A stretch of DNA of 32,858 nt from Candidatus Woesebacteria bacterium RIFCSPHIGHO2_01_FULL_39_23 (GTDB lineage Bacteria; Patescibacteriota; Microgenomatia; UBA8517), in the NCBI GenBank assembly GCA_001792305.1, contig MGGH01000016.1:1-32858 (forward strand), read 5' to 3'. Position numbers and translations under genes: made by a program. The notes below the pieces were generated by a model. That model saw only the letters and a list, made by a program, of their open reading frames with translations. It ran no database searches and was not told the DNA's origin. Shown one piece after another: positions 1 to 8,037 of this stretch (within the stretch, counting starts at the first letter, position 1; each line of letters starts with the position of its first letter).

Positions 1-1
1 A

Positions 2-583
2 TTGGAACTATTAATCGAAGCAATAAATCTTTCAAAATATAGCTTAGGAAGAGAAGTGTTTTTGGGACTTGATGTTGCTGCATCAGTATTTTTTGAAGGC
101 GGATCATATACAATTCGTGATAAATCGTCCCCTTTAGACGAAAATGCAATGATCGAATATTATAAAAGCATGAACGACCAATATCACCTTGCTATTCTGG
201 AGGATCCTTTAGAACAAGACCAGTGGGAAGGCTGGAAAAAAATAACAGAGATTTTGGGTAAAAGCGTAACGATAGTCGGAGATGATCTTCTTGTTACGAA
301 TACACAAAGAGTCCAAAAAGCCATAAAAGAAAAAGCTTGCAATAGTATTTTGGTTAAGCCTAACCAGGTTGGGACTGTAACAGAAACACTTCAAGTTGTA
401 AAAATGTCTAAGGACGCAGGTTTGAAAATTATAGTTTCCCACAGATCCGGTGAAACCAACGACTGGTTTATAGCTGATTTTGCAGTTGGAATTGGTGCCG
501 ATTATGTAAAGTTTGGTGCGCCTGCCCGAGGTGAAAGAGTTGCTAAGTACAACAGGCTTTCCGCTATAGACTTGGAGCTTTAG
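2..583 (+). CDS. eno: Enolase, C-terminal part (5' end lies outside the window)
   Basis: Enolase interconverts 2-phosphoglycerate and phosphoenolpyruvate in cytoplasmic glycolysis. The visible 193 residues cover the C-terminal barrel, so the gene is cut by the window edge and the TTG at position 2 is not its start. In fragment numbering, the magnesium ligands are Asp24 (GLDVAAS), Glu67 (ILEDPL) and Asp94 (GDDLL). The catalytic lysines are Lys119 (LVKPNQVGT) and Lys170 (VKFGAPARGERVAKYN). The motif SHRSGET of the substrate loop is present at 146-152. The usual KTGAP.RSER is KFGAPARGER here, a mild variant. The next glycolytic gene, gpmI, starts 21 bases downstream in the same direction, so the two are probably co-transcribed. 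Confidence 0.96.
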   Translation: MELLIEAINLSKYSLGREVFLGLDVAASVFFEGGSYTIRDKSSPLDENAMIEYYKSMNDQYHLAILEDPLEQDQWEGWKKITEILGKSVTIVGDDLLVTNTQRVQKAIKEKACNSILVKPNQVGTVTETLQVVKMSKDAGLKIIVSHRSGETNDWFIADFAVGIGADYVKFGAPARGERVAKYNRLSAIDLEL

Positions 584-604
584 TCTTGTGTAAACTTCAA
601 TTAG

Positions 605-2275
605 ATGGAAAATAATCAAGTAATAATGGTAGTTCTTGATGGTTGGGGTATCGCACCACCAGGTCCAGGTAATGCTATATCCCAGGCTCAGCCTCCAAAC
701 TTTACGAGATTTTGGGCTTCTTTCCCACATACACAACTTTTAGCTTCAGGAGAATCTGTTGGACTACCAAAAGGAGAGGATGGTAATACTGAAACTGGAC
801 ACCTCAATTTAGGCGCCGGAAGGATTATTTACCAGAATCTGCAAAGAATTAATATGTCGATTGCAGACGGGAGTTTTTTTGAAAATAAAGTGTTAAAAGA
901 CGCTTTCGTACATGCTAAAAATAACGGTTCGAATGTTCACATGATGGGTCTGGTTGGCGCGGGTGGAGTACATTCAAATATAGAGCACCTTTTCGCATTG
1001 CTAAGATTTGCTAAAAATGAGAATTTTATGAAGGTTTATTTGCATCTTTTTACCGATGGAAGGGACTCGGCACCAACTTCGGCTAGAACATATATAAGCC
1101 AGGTACATGAGGTAATAAAAAGGGAAAACGTTGGTATTATTGCAAGCATTATGGGTAGGTATTGGGCAATGGACAGAGATCTTCGTTGGGATAGGACAGC
1201 GAAAGCATATTTTGCCCTAACTAAAGGAGCAGGCAGCAAAGTTTCAACCCCGGAAGAAGCAATTGAAAGCTCATACAATCAAGGAAAGACAGACGAGTTT
1301 ATTGAACCGTCTCTTATCGTCGACTCTCTAGGGAATCCATTAGCGACAATCAAAAGTAACGACTCCATAATCTTTTTTAACTTCAGAGTTGACAGACCTA
1401 GACAATTGTCGCGTGCCTTTGTCTTAAAAGATTTTGAAAAGCAAACTGCTGCAATGGAGTTTGACCCTTACAGAATAAAATATGAGAAAAGCCATTTGGT
1501 TACAACAGATACAACTCGTCCAACTTTCGAGAGGGGGGCCCCACTTTCAAACCTTTATTTTGTCACAATGACCGAATACGAAAAGATTTTGGTCGAAAAC
1601 GGAGCAAAGGTGGCTTATGCTCCGGAACTTATAAATATGCCTTTAGGAAGAATAATTTCCGAAAATAACCTTAAACAACTACGTGCTGCCGAATCCGAAA
1701 AGGAAAGATTTGTGACTTACTACTTTAACGGCTTACAGGGAGATTTTGCCAAGCAGGAAAATTTAATTGTACCCTCACCTAAAGTACCCACCTACGACTT
1801 AAAACCTGAAATGTCAGCTCATGAACTTACAAAAGAGATTATAGAAAGATTAAAAAATAACGGATATTCTTTTGCTCTTGTTAATTTTGCTAACGCTGAT
1901 ATGGTGGGTCATACAGGCAATATTGGTGCGGCGGTTACTGCGTGTAAGGTTATAGATGATTGCATTGGAGGGCTGGCGAATTTTATATTAGCATACGGTG
2001 GATATCTAATACTTACAGCAGATCATGGTAATGTGGAAGAGATGATAAACTTGGAAACAGGAGCAATCGATACGGAACACTCCACTTTTCCCGTTCCTTT
2101 TGTGGTAATTTCTAAAGAGTTTTTGAATAAACCTTTTACCCTGGAAGTCGGAATACTTGCGGATGTTTCACCCACAATACTTTCTCTTCTAGGGATTACT
2201 CCACCCATTGAAATGACAGGACGAAACTTGTTAGGAAAAATATCAGAAACAGCTAAAAAGAAGCACTTTTTTTAA
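605..2275 (+). CDS. gpmI: 2,3-bisphosphoglycerate-independent phosphoglycerate mutase
   Basis: Interconverts 3- and 2-phosphoglycerate with two metal ions, the step before enolase. The protein has 556 residues, slightly longer than the usual 510 or so. Family motifs appear in order: VVLDGWG (9-15), VGLPKGEDGNTETGHLNLGAG (phosphatase-domain nucleophile region, around 52-72), IMGRYWAMDRDLRWDR, FNFRVDRPRQ, FANADMVGHTG and TADHGNVEEM, followed by HSTFPVPFV. The residue aligned with the catalytic serine of characterised enzymes (Ser62) is Thr62, read from codon ACT in the GNTETGH motif. All other metal- and substrate-binding motifs look intact. No clear ribosome binding site precedes the ATG. The stop lies one base from the stop of convergent lexA. 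Confidence 0.96.
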   Translation: MENNQVIMVVLDGWGIAPPGPGNAISQAQPPNFTRFWASFPHTQLLASGESVGLPKGEDGNTETGHLNLGAGRIIYQNLQRINMSIADGSFFENKVLKDAFVHAKNNGSNVHMMGLVGAGGVHSNIEHLFALLRFAKNENFMKVYLHLFTDGRDSAPTSARTYISQVHEVIKRENVGIIASIMGRYWAMDRDLRWDRTAKAYFALTKGAGSKVSTPEEAIESSYNQGKTDEFIEPSLIVDSLGNPLATIKSNDSIIFFNFRVDRPRQLSRAFVLKDFEKQTAAMEFDPYRIKYEKSHLVTTDTTRPTFERGAPLSNLYFVTMTEYEKILVENGAKVAYAPELINMPLGRIISENNLKQLRAAESEKERFVTYYFNGLQGDFAKQENLIVPSPKVPTYDLKPEMSAHELTKEIIERLKNNGYSFALVNFANADMVGHTGNIGAAVTACKVIDDCIGGLANFILAYGGYLILTADHGNVEEMINLETGAIDTEHSTFPVPFVVISKEFLNKPFTLEVGILADVSPTILSLLGITPPIEMTGRNLLGKISETAKKKHFF

Positions 2276-2276
2276 G

Positions 2277-2906
2277 TTAGTTAATGTACTTTCGTATCAG
2301 TCCAACTACTTTTCCTTGAATTTTGACATTTCTGACAAAAATGGGTTCCATTGTAGAATTTGCCGGCTCTAACCTTACGCGCGTAGCTTCTTTAAAAAAA
2401 CGTTTAAGAGTGGCCATACCATTATCAAGTAGGGCTACTACTATGTCGCCGTCTCTGGCGTTTTCAGTTTGTTCAACAACGACAAAGTCTCCGTCCCTGA
2501 TTTGCTCATCTATCATAGACTCTCCTTTGACTTGGAGTACATAGACTCGCTTTTGACCGGATACGAAAGTGGGATGAATGGAAATGGTAGCGTTGGGGTC
2601 TGTATATGTTTCGATAGGTAAACCCGCTGCAATAAAACCTAGTATTGGAACGGTTAAGCTTTGGCCATCACTACTTTCTTTTATGCTCTTTTTATCAAGC
2701 AAAGTAATTGATTTAACTTTTCCACCAGTCCTTTTAATTAGCCCTTTACTTTCAAGATTGGCAAGGTGTTCGTGAACAGTAGCAAGCGAACCAACTCCTA
2801 TAGAGTCTGCAATTTCACGAAGGGTCGGTGCCGAATTGTTCACTTCAATATATTGTCTAATGAAGTCCATTATCTGTCTTTGCCTTTTGTATACAACGAG
2901 TGTCAT
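2277..2906 (-). CDS. lexA: LexA SOS repressor / self-cleaving peptidase S24
   Basis: LexA represses DNA-damage genes and inactivates itself by RecA-stimulated self-cleavage. The 209 residues give an N-terminal winged helix-turn-helix (about 5-65, with SAPTLREIADSIGVGS), a linker, and an S24 peptidase domain. The cleavage site fits Ala94-Gly95 in FIAAGLPI. The catalytic dyad is Ser130 (KGESMID) and Lys168 (ATLKRF). The length is normal for the family (about 200). It is divergent from uvrB across 91 bases that contain a perfect TGTCA-N3-TGACA inverted repeat over its own -35 element, which suggests autoregulation and joint control of uvrB. Its 3' end is nearly fused to that of gpmI. Confidence 0.95.
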   Translation of the reverse strand: MTLVVYKRQRQIMDFIRQYIEVNNSAPTLREIADSIGVGSLATVHEHLANLESKGLIKRTGGKVKSITLLDKKSIKESSDGQSLTVPILGFIAAGLPIETYTDPNATISIHPTFVSGQKRVYVLQVKGESMIDEQIRDGDFVVVEQTENARDGDIVVALLDNGMATLKRFFKEATRVRLEPANSTMEPIFVRNVKIQGKVVGLIRKYIN

Positions 2907-2941
2907 ATATACTTTTTACAAATAAAACCCGAATATGTCAA
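2907..2941 (-). promoter_or_regulatory. lexA promoter, predicted leaderless
   Basis: Read on the minus strand there is TTGACA (2941-2936), a 17-base spacer and TAAAAA (2918-2913), then six bases before the ATG at 2906. The -35 is a perfect consensus and the -10 matches four of six positions. The predicted transcription start falls on or next to the start codon, leaving no room for a Shine-Dalgarno site. Confidence 0.55.
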
Positions 2942-2948
2942 TATGACA
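2936..2948. promoter_or_regulatory. Inverted repeat TGTCA-N3-TGACA, candidate LexA operator
   Basis: A perfect five-base inverted repeat with spacer ATA sits between divergent lexA and uvrB. It overlaps the lexA -35 element and is centred about 55 bases upstream of the predicted uvrB transcription start. Position and symmetry fit a repressor operator for the lexA/uvrB pair. The motif is not the E. coli CTGT-N8-ACAG or the Bacillus GAAC-N4-GTTC box. A second, imperfect repeat TGAGC-N7-GTTCA (2980-2996) covers the uvrB -10 element and is an alternative operator. Confidence 0.4.
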
Positions 2949-2984
2949 AAATATATCAAAATCGTTGAAAACAAAAGCGTGAGC

Positions 2985-2990
2985 TATAAT
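2985..2990 (+). promoter_or_regulatory. uvrB -10 element TATAAT, predicted leaderless
   Basis: A perfect TATAAT lies seven bases before the uvrB ATG, so transcription should begin at or just before the start codon. No convincing -35 is present at 16-18 bases spacing; TTGAAA at 2965-2970 is only 14 bases away. An activator, or relief of LexA repression, may compensate. Confidence 0.5.
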
Positions 2991-2997
2991 TGTTCAT

Positions 2998-5007
2998 ATG
3001 GGAAAGTTTAAACTTGTGTCTAGCTTTGGACTTACTGGTGACCAGTCTCAAGCTGTTGAAAAAATTACGAAATGGATTAAAGATGGAAATAAATATCAAG
3101 TGCTTTTGGGTGTGACAGGATCTGGAAAAACTTTTTCGGTTGCCAGTAGTATTTATAGACTCCAGCTTCCAACGCTTATCATATCTCACAACAAAACATT
3201 AGCCGCACAACTTTATCAGGAAATGAGGGATTTTTTTCCGGAAAATGCCGTTTCTTTCTTTGTGTCATATTATGATTACTATCAGCCTGAAGCTTATATA
3301 CCATCAACAGATACATATATCGAAAAGGATGCATCAATAAATGAGCTCATTGACAAACTTCGGCTCCAAACAACCACGAATATACTTTCTAGAAAGGATA
3401 CAATAGTGGTCGCTTCGGTAAGCTGTATTTACAATATCGGTTCACCTAAAGATTATGGTAAGTTTACACTTGAAACAAAAATAGGCAGTAATTTAGCAAG
3501 AAATGAAGTAGTAAACCGTCTTGTCGAACTTCAATATGTAAGGTCAGACTTTGGATTCCATCGTGGAACATTTCGAGTATTTGGTGACACAATTGACGTT
3601 TATCCGTCATACCAAGATATAAGTCTTCGGATTGAAATTGAAGAAGAAAAAGTTTCAAAGATTACTACATTTGACCCGATATCTGGAAAGTTGATAACAA
3701 ACTTAATGTCTTTTGTACTTTACCCAGGAAAACATTTTCTCTCTCAAGTGTTTAGACAAAATAATATATTCGAAATAATAAGACAGGATTTGGATAAGCG
3801 CACAACTGAGCTTAAAAATGAAGGTAAAGAATTTGAAGCACGAAGGTTGACTCAGAAAGTTAATTACGACCTTGAGATGATAAAAGAGGTGGGCTATGTC
3901 AAGGGAATCGAAAATTACTCGAGATATTTTGACGGAAGACAACCAGGCGAAGCACCACATAGTCTTTTAGATTATTTTAAACAAGCTTACGGAAAAAACT
4001 GGATGGTTGTTGTCGATGAAAGCCACATAACATTTCCACAGATCCGAGGAATGTACACCGGGGATCTTTCACGCAAAAAAGTATTGGTTGATTATGGTTT
4101 CAGGCTTCCTGCGTCTTTTGACAACAGACCTTTGACTTTCACGGAGTTTATGAAAAGGGTTCCGAATTTTTTGGCTGTTAGTGCCACTCCAGGTGATTGG
4201 GAACTATCGATGTCAAAAGGGTTTGTAGCAGAGCAGCTTGTTCGCCCAACAGGCATAGTAGACCCAATGATAGACGTGCGACAGGTTACGACTCAAGTCC
4301 TAGATATCTTAAAAGAAGTCAAAAACTTGAGACTTAAAGGTCAACGAGCGCTTATTACTACGCTTACTAAAAGAACTGCTGAAGATTTGTCGGAATTTCT
4401 CAAGAAGGAAGGGCTTAAAGTTAATTATCTGCATTCGGATGTAAAGACTTTGGAACGTTCCGATATTTTAGATGAACTGAGAAGCGGTAAATATGATTGT
4501 TTGGTTGGAATTAATTTATTGCGTGAAGGGTTGGATCTTCCTGAGGTGACGTTGGTCGCAATTTTAGATGCCGATAAAGAGGGATTTTTACGTAGTGAGG
4601 TGTCCTTGATTCAGACGATGGGTAGGGCTAGCCGTCACCCTGAAGGCCGGGTTATTTTATATGCACAAAACGTTACCAACTCAATGAAAAAAGCCATTGA
4701 TGAAGTAGAAAGACGTAGGAATTATCAGCTTAAATGGAATGAAAAAAATAATATTGTACCCAAGGCTATAGTAAAGCCTATTCGCGATCGGGTAATAGAA
4801 AGGCAAGAAGGAGAGTTTAGTGAACTTTTTGAGACAAAAAAGACACAAGTTAGTAAAATATTGGATAAACTGGACATAAAATCTCTCACACCGATGGACG
4901 CCAAAAAGATAGCAAAAAAACTAAAAACGGAAATGAGAATAGCTGCCGATAATTTGGATTTTGAGCTTGCCGCCACTATCCGCGACAAAGTAAGAGAGTT
5001 GGAGTAG
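2998..5007 (+). CDS. uvrB: Excinuclease ABC subunit B
   Basis: UvrB is the damage-verifying helicase-like ATPase of nucleotide excision repair; it is loaded by UvrA and recruits UvrC. At 669 residues it is full length. Walker A is GVTGSGKT at 38-45. The damage-gripping beta-hairpin region reads SYYDYYQPEAYIPSTDTYIEK. Walker B is VVDESH. Helicase motifs follow: AVSATPGDWE, LHSDV, GINLLREGLDLPEV and QTMGRASRH. A C-terminal UVR motif (about 635-668, ending DFELAATIRDKVRELE) would contact UvrC. It is divergent from lexA, which suggests SOS control. The ATG follows a TATAAT by seven bases, so translation probably starts on a leaderless message. Confidence 0.97.
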   Translation: MGKFKLVSSFGLTGDQSQAVEKITKWIKDGNKYQVLLGVTGSGKTFSVASSIYRLQLPTLIISHNKTLAAQLYQEMRDFFPENAVSFFVSYYDYYQPEAYIPSTDTYIEKDASINELIDKLRLQTTTNILSRKDTIVVASVSCIYNIGSPKDYGKFTLETKIGSNLARNEVVNRLVELQYVRSDFGFHRGTFRVFGDTIDVYPSYQDISLRIEIEEEKVSKITTFDPISGKLITNLMSFVLYPGKHFLSQVFRQNNIFEIIRQDLDKRTTELKNEGKEFEARRLTQKVNYDLEMIKEVGYVKGIENYSRYFDGRQPGEAPHSLLDYFKQAYGKNWMVVVDESHITFPQIRGMYTGDLSRKKVLVDYGFRLPASFDNRPLTFTEFMKRVPNFLAVSATPGDWELSMSKGFVAEQLVRPTGIVDPMIDVRQVTTQVLDILKEVKNLRLKGQRALITTLTKRTAEDLSEFLKKEGLKVNYLHSDVKTLERSDILDELRSGKYDCLVGINLLREGLDLPEVTLVAILDADKEGFLRSEVSLIQTMGRASRHPEGRVILYAQNVTNSMKKAIDEVERRRNYQLKWNEKNNIVPKAIVKPIRDRVIERQEGEFSELFETKKTQVSKILDKLDIKSLTPMDAKKIAKKLKTEMRIAADNLDFELAATIRDKVRELE

Positions 5008-5105
5008 CATAAATTTTCCGCGATTTTAAGAAATACATCAAAAGCCTCAAGATATAATTTTGTGCTACAATTTGTTGCCACGCGATTTTGGGTGGTTTAA
5101 TTGTT

Positions 5106-8024
5106 ATGGAATATATAAAAGTTAGAGGGGCTAGACAGCACAATTTAAAAAACATTGATATCGACATTCCGAAAAACAAAATGGTCGTTTTTACGGGGGT
5201 ATCGGGATCAGGTAAAAGTTCTCTTGCAATTGATACTATTTATGCTGAAGGTCAAAGGCGCTACGTAGAGTCCTTATCAACATATGCCAGACAATTTTTG
5301 GGCGTAATGGATAAACCAGACGTCGATTCAATCGCTGGCCTATCTCCTTCAATCTCTATTGACCAAAAGAGCACATCACATAACCCCCGCTCGACTGTAG
5401 GCACGATTACTGAAGTTTATGATTACCTAAGGCTTCTTTTTGCCCGAGTTGGTCACCCCCACTGTCCGTTATGCGGAAGGGAAATTGCAAGCCAATCTTT
5501 GGATCAGATAGTAGCCTCCATAAAAGGCCTTATAAAAGAAAATTCCTATAAATCGAAAGTGGTAAGGTTTGCGGTTTTTTCCCCACTTGTCAAAGACAGA
5601 AAGGGAGAATTTTCAAGCCTTTTTGATAACCTCCGTACAAAAGGCCTTAAATACGTCAGGATTGATGATGTTATCAAAAACTTAAGCGAGGATTTCTATC
5701 TGATAAAAACCAACAAACATACCATTGATGTTTTGATCGACAAATTGAGTATTGAATCAAAAAACCTTTCCGACAAGCTTTATCTTGATAATTTACATAG
5801 TCGGTTATCTGAGTCAATATCACAGGCTCTTAAACTCTCGGAGGGACAGGTTGTAGTATCATTGATTAAAGACAAGACACTGATTTTACCAGAGTTTCCA
5901 AAAATACTTGAAGATCATCTTTATTCCGAAAAATTTGCCTGCCCCGTTGACAACGTCAGTTTGCCTCCTCTTGAACCTAGAACTTTTTCATTTAATTCTC
6001 CTCATGGTGCTTGCCCAAAATGTTTGGGGCTAGGAAGTATTTTAAAGGTTGAGCCAAATTTACTATTTGCAGAGGAGCTATCAGTAATCGAGGGTGGAGT
6101 TATTCCTTTCTCTAGTATGTTTGAACACGACACGTGGTTTTCAAGAATTGTTAAGACTTTTTGTAAAAAAGAAAATATAGACATAAAAGCCCCCATTAAT
6201 TCATTAAATAAAGAAAAGAAAGATTTACTTCTTTTTGGTAAAAAGGGAGAGGTTTTTAAAGTGGAAGGTACAAACAGGATGGGGAACCTTACCTACATTT
6301 ATGAATCTTTTGACGGGTTTGTTGGTGAACTAACTTTACGCCACGCAAATACCCAGTCAGATTACGTAAGGTTGGGGACGGAGAAATTTATGCGTGAGAC
6401 ACCCTGCGAAAGCTGCCTTGGGGCAAGACTTAAAAAGGAGTCGTTAAGTATTACTATTGAAAGCAAATCAATCGCAGATATTTCAAAAAAATCGGTTACA
6501 GATTTGACTTTGTGGATAAAAAATCTTGAGTTAAATGTACTGAGTGATAAGGAAAGAACTATAGCAAATCCCATAATTTTCGAAATAGTGTCAAGATTAT
6601 CCTTCTTGTCTTCAGTTGGCCTTGAATATTTGACCTTAGAGAGGAGAGCTGGGACATTAGCCGGTGGAGAACTCCAAAGGATAAGACTCGCATCGCAAAT
6701 AGGTTCCGGACTAACTGGAGTTTTGTATGTATTAGATGAACCAACTATTGGTCTTCATCCCAGAGACAATAAAAAACTTATAAAAACTTTAATAAATTTA
6801 AGGGACATGGGTAACACTGTACTTGTGGTGGAGCATGATAAAGAAATGATGCTCTCAAGTGATTATATTTTCGATTTCGGACCAGGAGCAGGAAGCCTTG
6901 GAGGTAAACTTATTGCATCGGGAACTCCGAAAGAATTGTTAAAAAACAGAAATTCTATTACAGCTAAATATTTATCAGGAAAAGAGAAAATTATTGTTAG
7001 ATCAAATTCTATTAATAACAAAATGGTCAAGGAAGAATTAACCCTCATCGGCGCGTCCCAGTTTAACCTTAAAAACATAAATATTACTATCCCCCTTGGC
7101 AAATTTTTATGTGTAACAGGCGTTTCAGGATCAGGTAAGTCGACTCTCGTTGTAGAAACTCTTTATCATGCCTTAATGGTTTTAAAAAATCCTTTTCACA
7201 AAATAATACCCGGAGCTTATAAAGATATAAAAGGTGAAAATTTTTTGGACAAAGTAATTCTCATTGATCAGTCTCCGATCGGAAGAACTCCAAGAAGTAA
7301 CCCAGCAACTTATACTAAAGTTTTTGACCTTATTCGTGACTTATTTTCTACAACACGAGACGCTAGAGCATTAGGACTTGATAAGGGTAAGTTTTCATTC
7401 AATGTAAAAGGGGGAAGGTGTGAAACATGTGAGGGGCAAGGGCAAATTAAAATCGAAATGCAGTTTATGAGTGACATTTGGATAACATGCGAGGTTTGTA
7501 AAAGAACTCGCTATACCCAAAAAACTTTAGAAGTAAATTACCGTGGGAAAAATATTTCGGACGTTTTAAAGATGCCGGTGTCTGAGGCCTTGGATTTTTT
7601 TCACGCCAATGGAGCGATTATAAACAAGCTTGAAACACTAAAAAATGTTGGTCTTGATTATATCGAGCTGGGTCAGTCCGCAACGACGTTGTCCGGAGGA
7701 GAAGCTCAAAGGGTGAAACTATCAAGTGAACTGTCTAAACGGTCAACAGGCAGAACACTATATATATTAGACGAACCGACCACTGGCCTTCACTTTGCAG
7801 ACCTTGAAAAATTGTTAAGAGTTCTTAGAATTTTGGTTGATAGAGGAAATACTGTTATCGTAATCGAGCACAATTTAGACGTGATTAAAAATTCTGACTG
7901 GATAATTGATCTTGGACCCGAGGGAGGGGACAGGGGCGGCTACGTTATTGCCGAAGGAACACCAGAGCAAGTTGCCCGAAACAAAAATAGTTACACAGGA
8001 GATTTTTTGACAAAAGTGCTTTAA
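5106..8024 (+). CDS. uvrA: Excinuclease ABC subunit A
   Basis: UvrA is the dimeric ABC ATPase that finds DNA lesions and loads UvrB. From the ATG at 5106 it has 972 residues; an in-frame TTG at 5088 would add six, but family members begin close to MEYIKVRGARQHNLKNI. It has two ABC modules: Walker A GVSGSGKSS (from about residue 31) with signature LAGGELQRIRLASQIG and Walker B VLYVLDEPTIGLHP, then Walker A GVSGSGKST with LSGGEAQRVKLSSEL and LYILDEPTTGLHF. CxxC pairs are seen at CPLCG, CPKC, CESC, CETC and CEVC. The zinc module in the first half reads CPVD...CPKC, so the second cysteine is Asp282. A possible SD-like GGGTGG sits ten bases before the ATG. Confidence 0.96.
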   Translation: MEYIKVRGARQHNLKNIDIDIPKNKMVVFTGVSGSGKSSLAIDTIYAEGQRRYVESLSTYARQFLGVMDKPDVDSIAGLSPSISIDQKSTSHNPRSTVGTITEVYDYLRLLFARVGHPHCPLCGREIASQSLDQIVASIKGLIKENSYKSKVVRFAVFSPLVKDRKGEFSSLFDNLRTKGLKYVRIDDVIKNLSEDFYLIKTNKHTIDVLIDKLSIESKNLSDKLYLDNLHSRLSESISQALKLSEGQVVVSLIKDKTLILPEFPKILEDHLYSEKFACPVDNVSLPPLEPRTFSFNSPHGACPKCLGLGSILKVEPNLLFAEELSVIEGGVIPFSSMFEHDTWFSRIVKTFCKKENIDIKAPINSLNKEKKDLLLFGKKGEVFKVEGTNRMGNLTYIYESFDGFVGELTLRHANTQSDYVRLGTEKFMRETPCESCLGARLKKESLSITIESKSIADISKKSVTDLTLWIKNLELNVLSDKERTIANPIIFEIVSRLSFLSSVGLEYLTLERRAGTLAGGELQRIRLASQIGSGLTGVLYVLDEPTIGLHPRDNKKLIKTLINLRDMGNTVLVVEHDKEMMLSSDYIFDFGPGAGSLGGKLIASGTPKELLKNRNSITAKYLSGKEKIIVRSNSINNKMVKEELTLIGASQFNLKNINITIPLGKFLCVTGVSGSGKSTLVVETLYHALMVLKNPFHKIIPGAYKDIKGENFLDKVILIDQSPIGRTPRSNPATYTKVFDLIRDLFSTTRDARALGLDKGKFSFNVKGGRCETCEGQGQIKIEMQFMSDIWITCEVCKRTRYTQKTLEVNYRGKNISDVLKMPVSEALDFFHANGAIINKLETLKNVGLDYIELGQSATTLSGGEAQRVKLSSELSKRSTGRTLYILDEPTTGLHFADLEKLLRVLRILVDRGNTVIVIEHNLDVIKNSDWIIDLGPEGGDRGGYVIAEGTPEQVARNKNSYTGDFLTKVL

Positions 8025-8037
8025 AATTTATTTAAGA

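Noticed and set aside
209-736. Open antisense frame of 175 codons across the enolase-gpmI junction
   Set aside because: It lies opposite two well-conserved glycolytic genes and has no recognisable motif or start context; it is a shadow frame.
2255-2271. AAAAAG / CTTTTT hairpin at the gpmI-lexA 3' ends as a two-way terminator
   Set aside because: The stem is nearly all A-T with no stable core and lies within the gpmI coding end; too weak to call.
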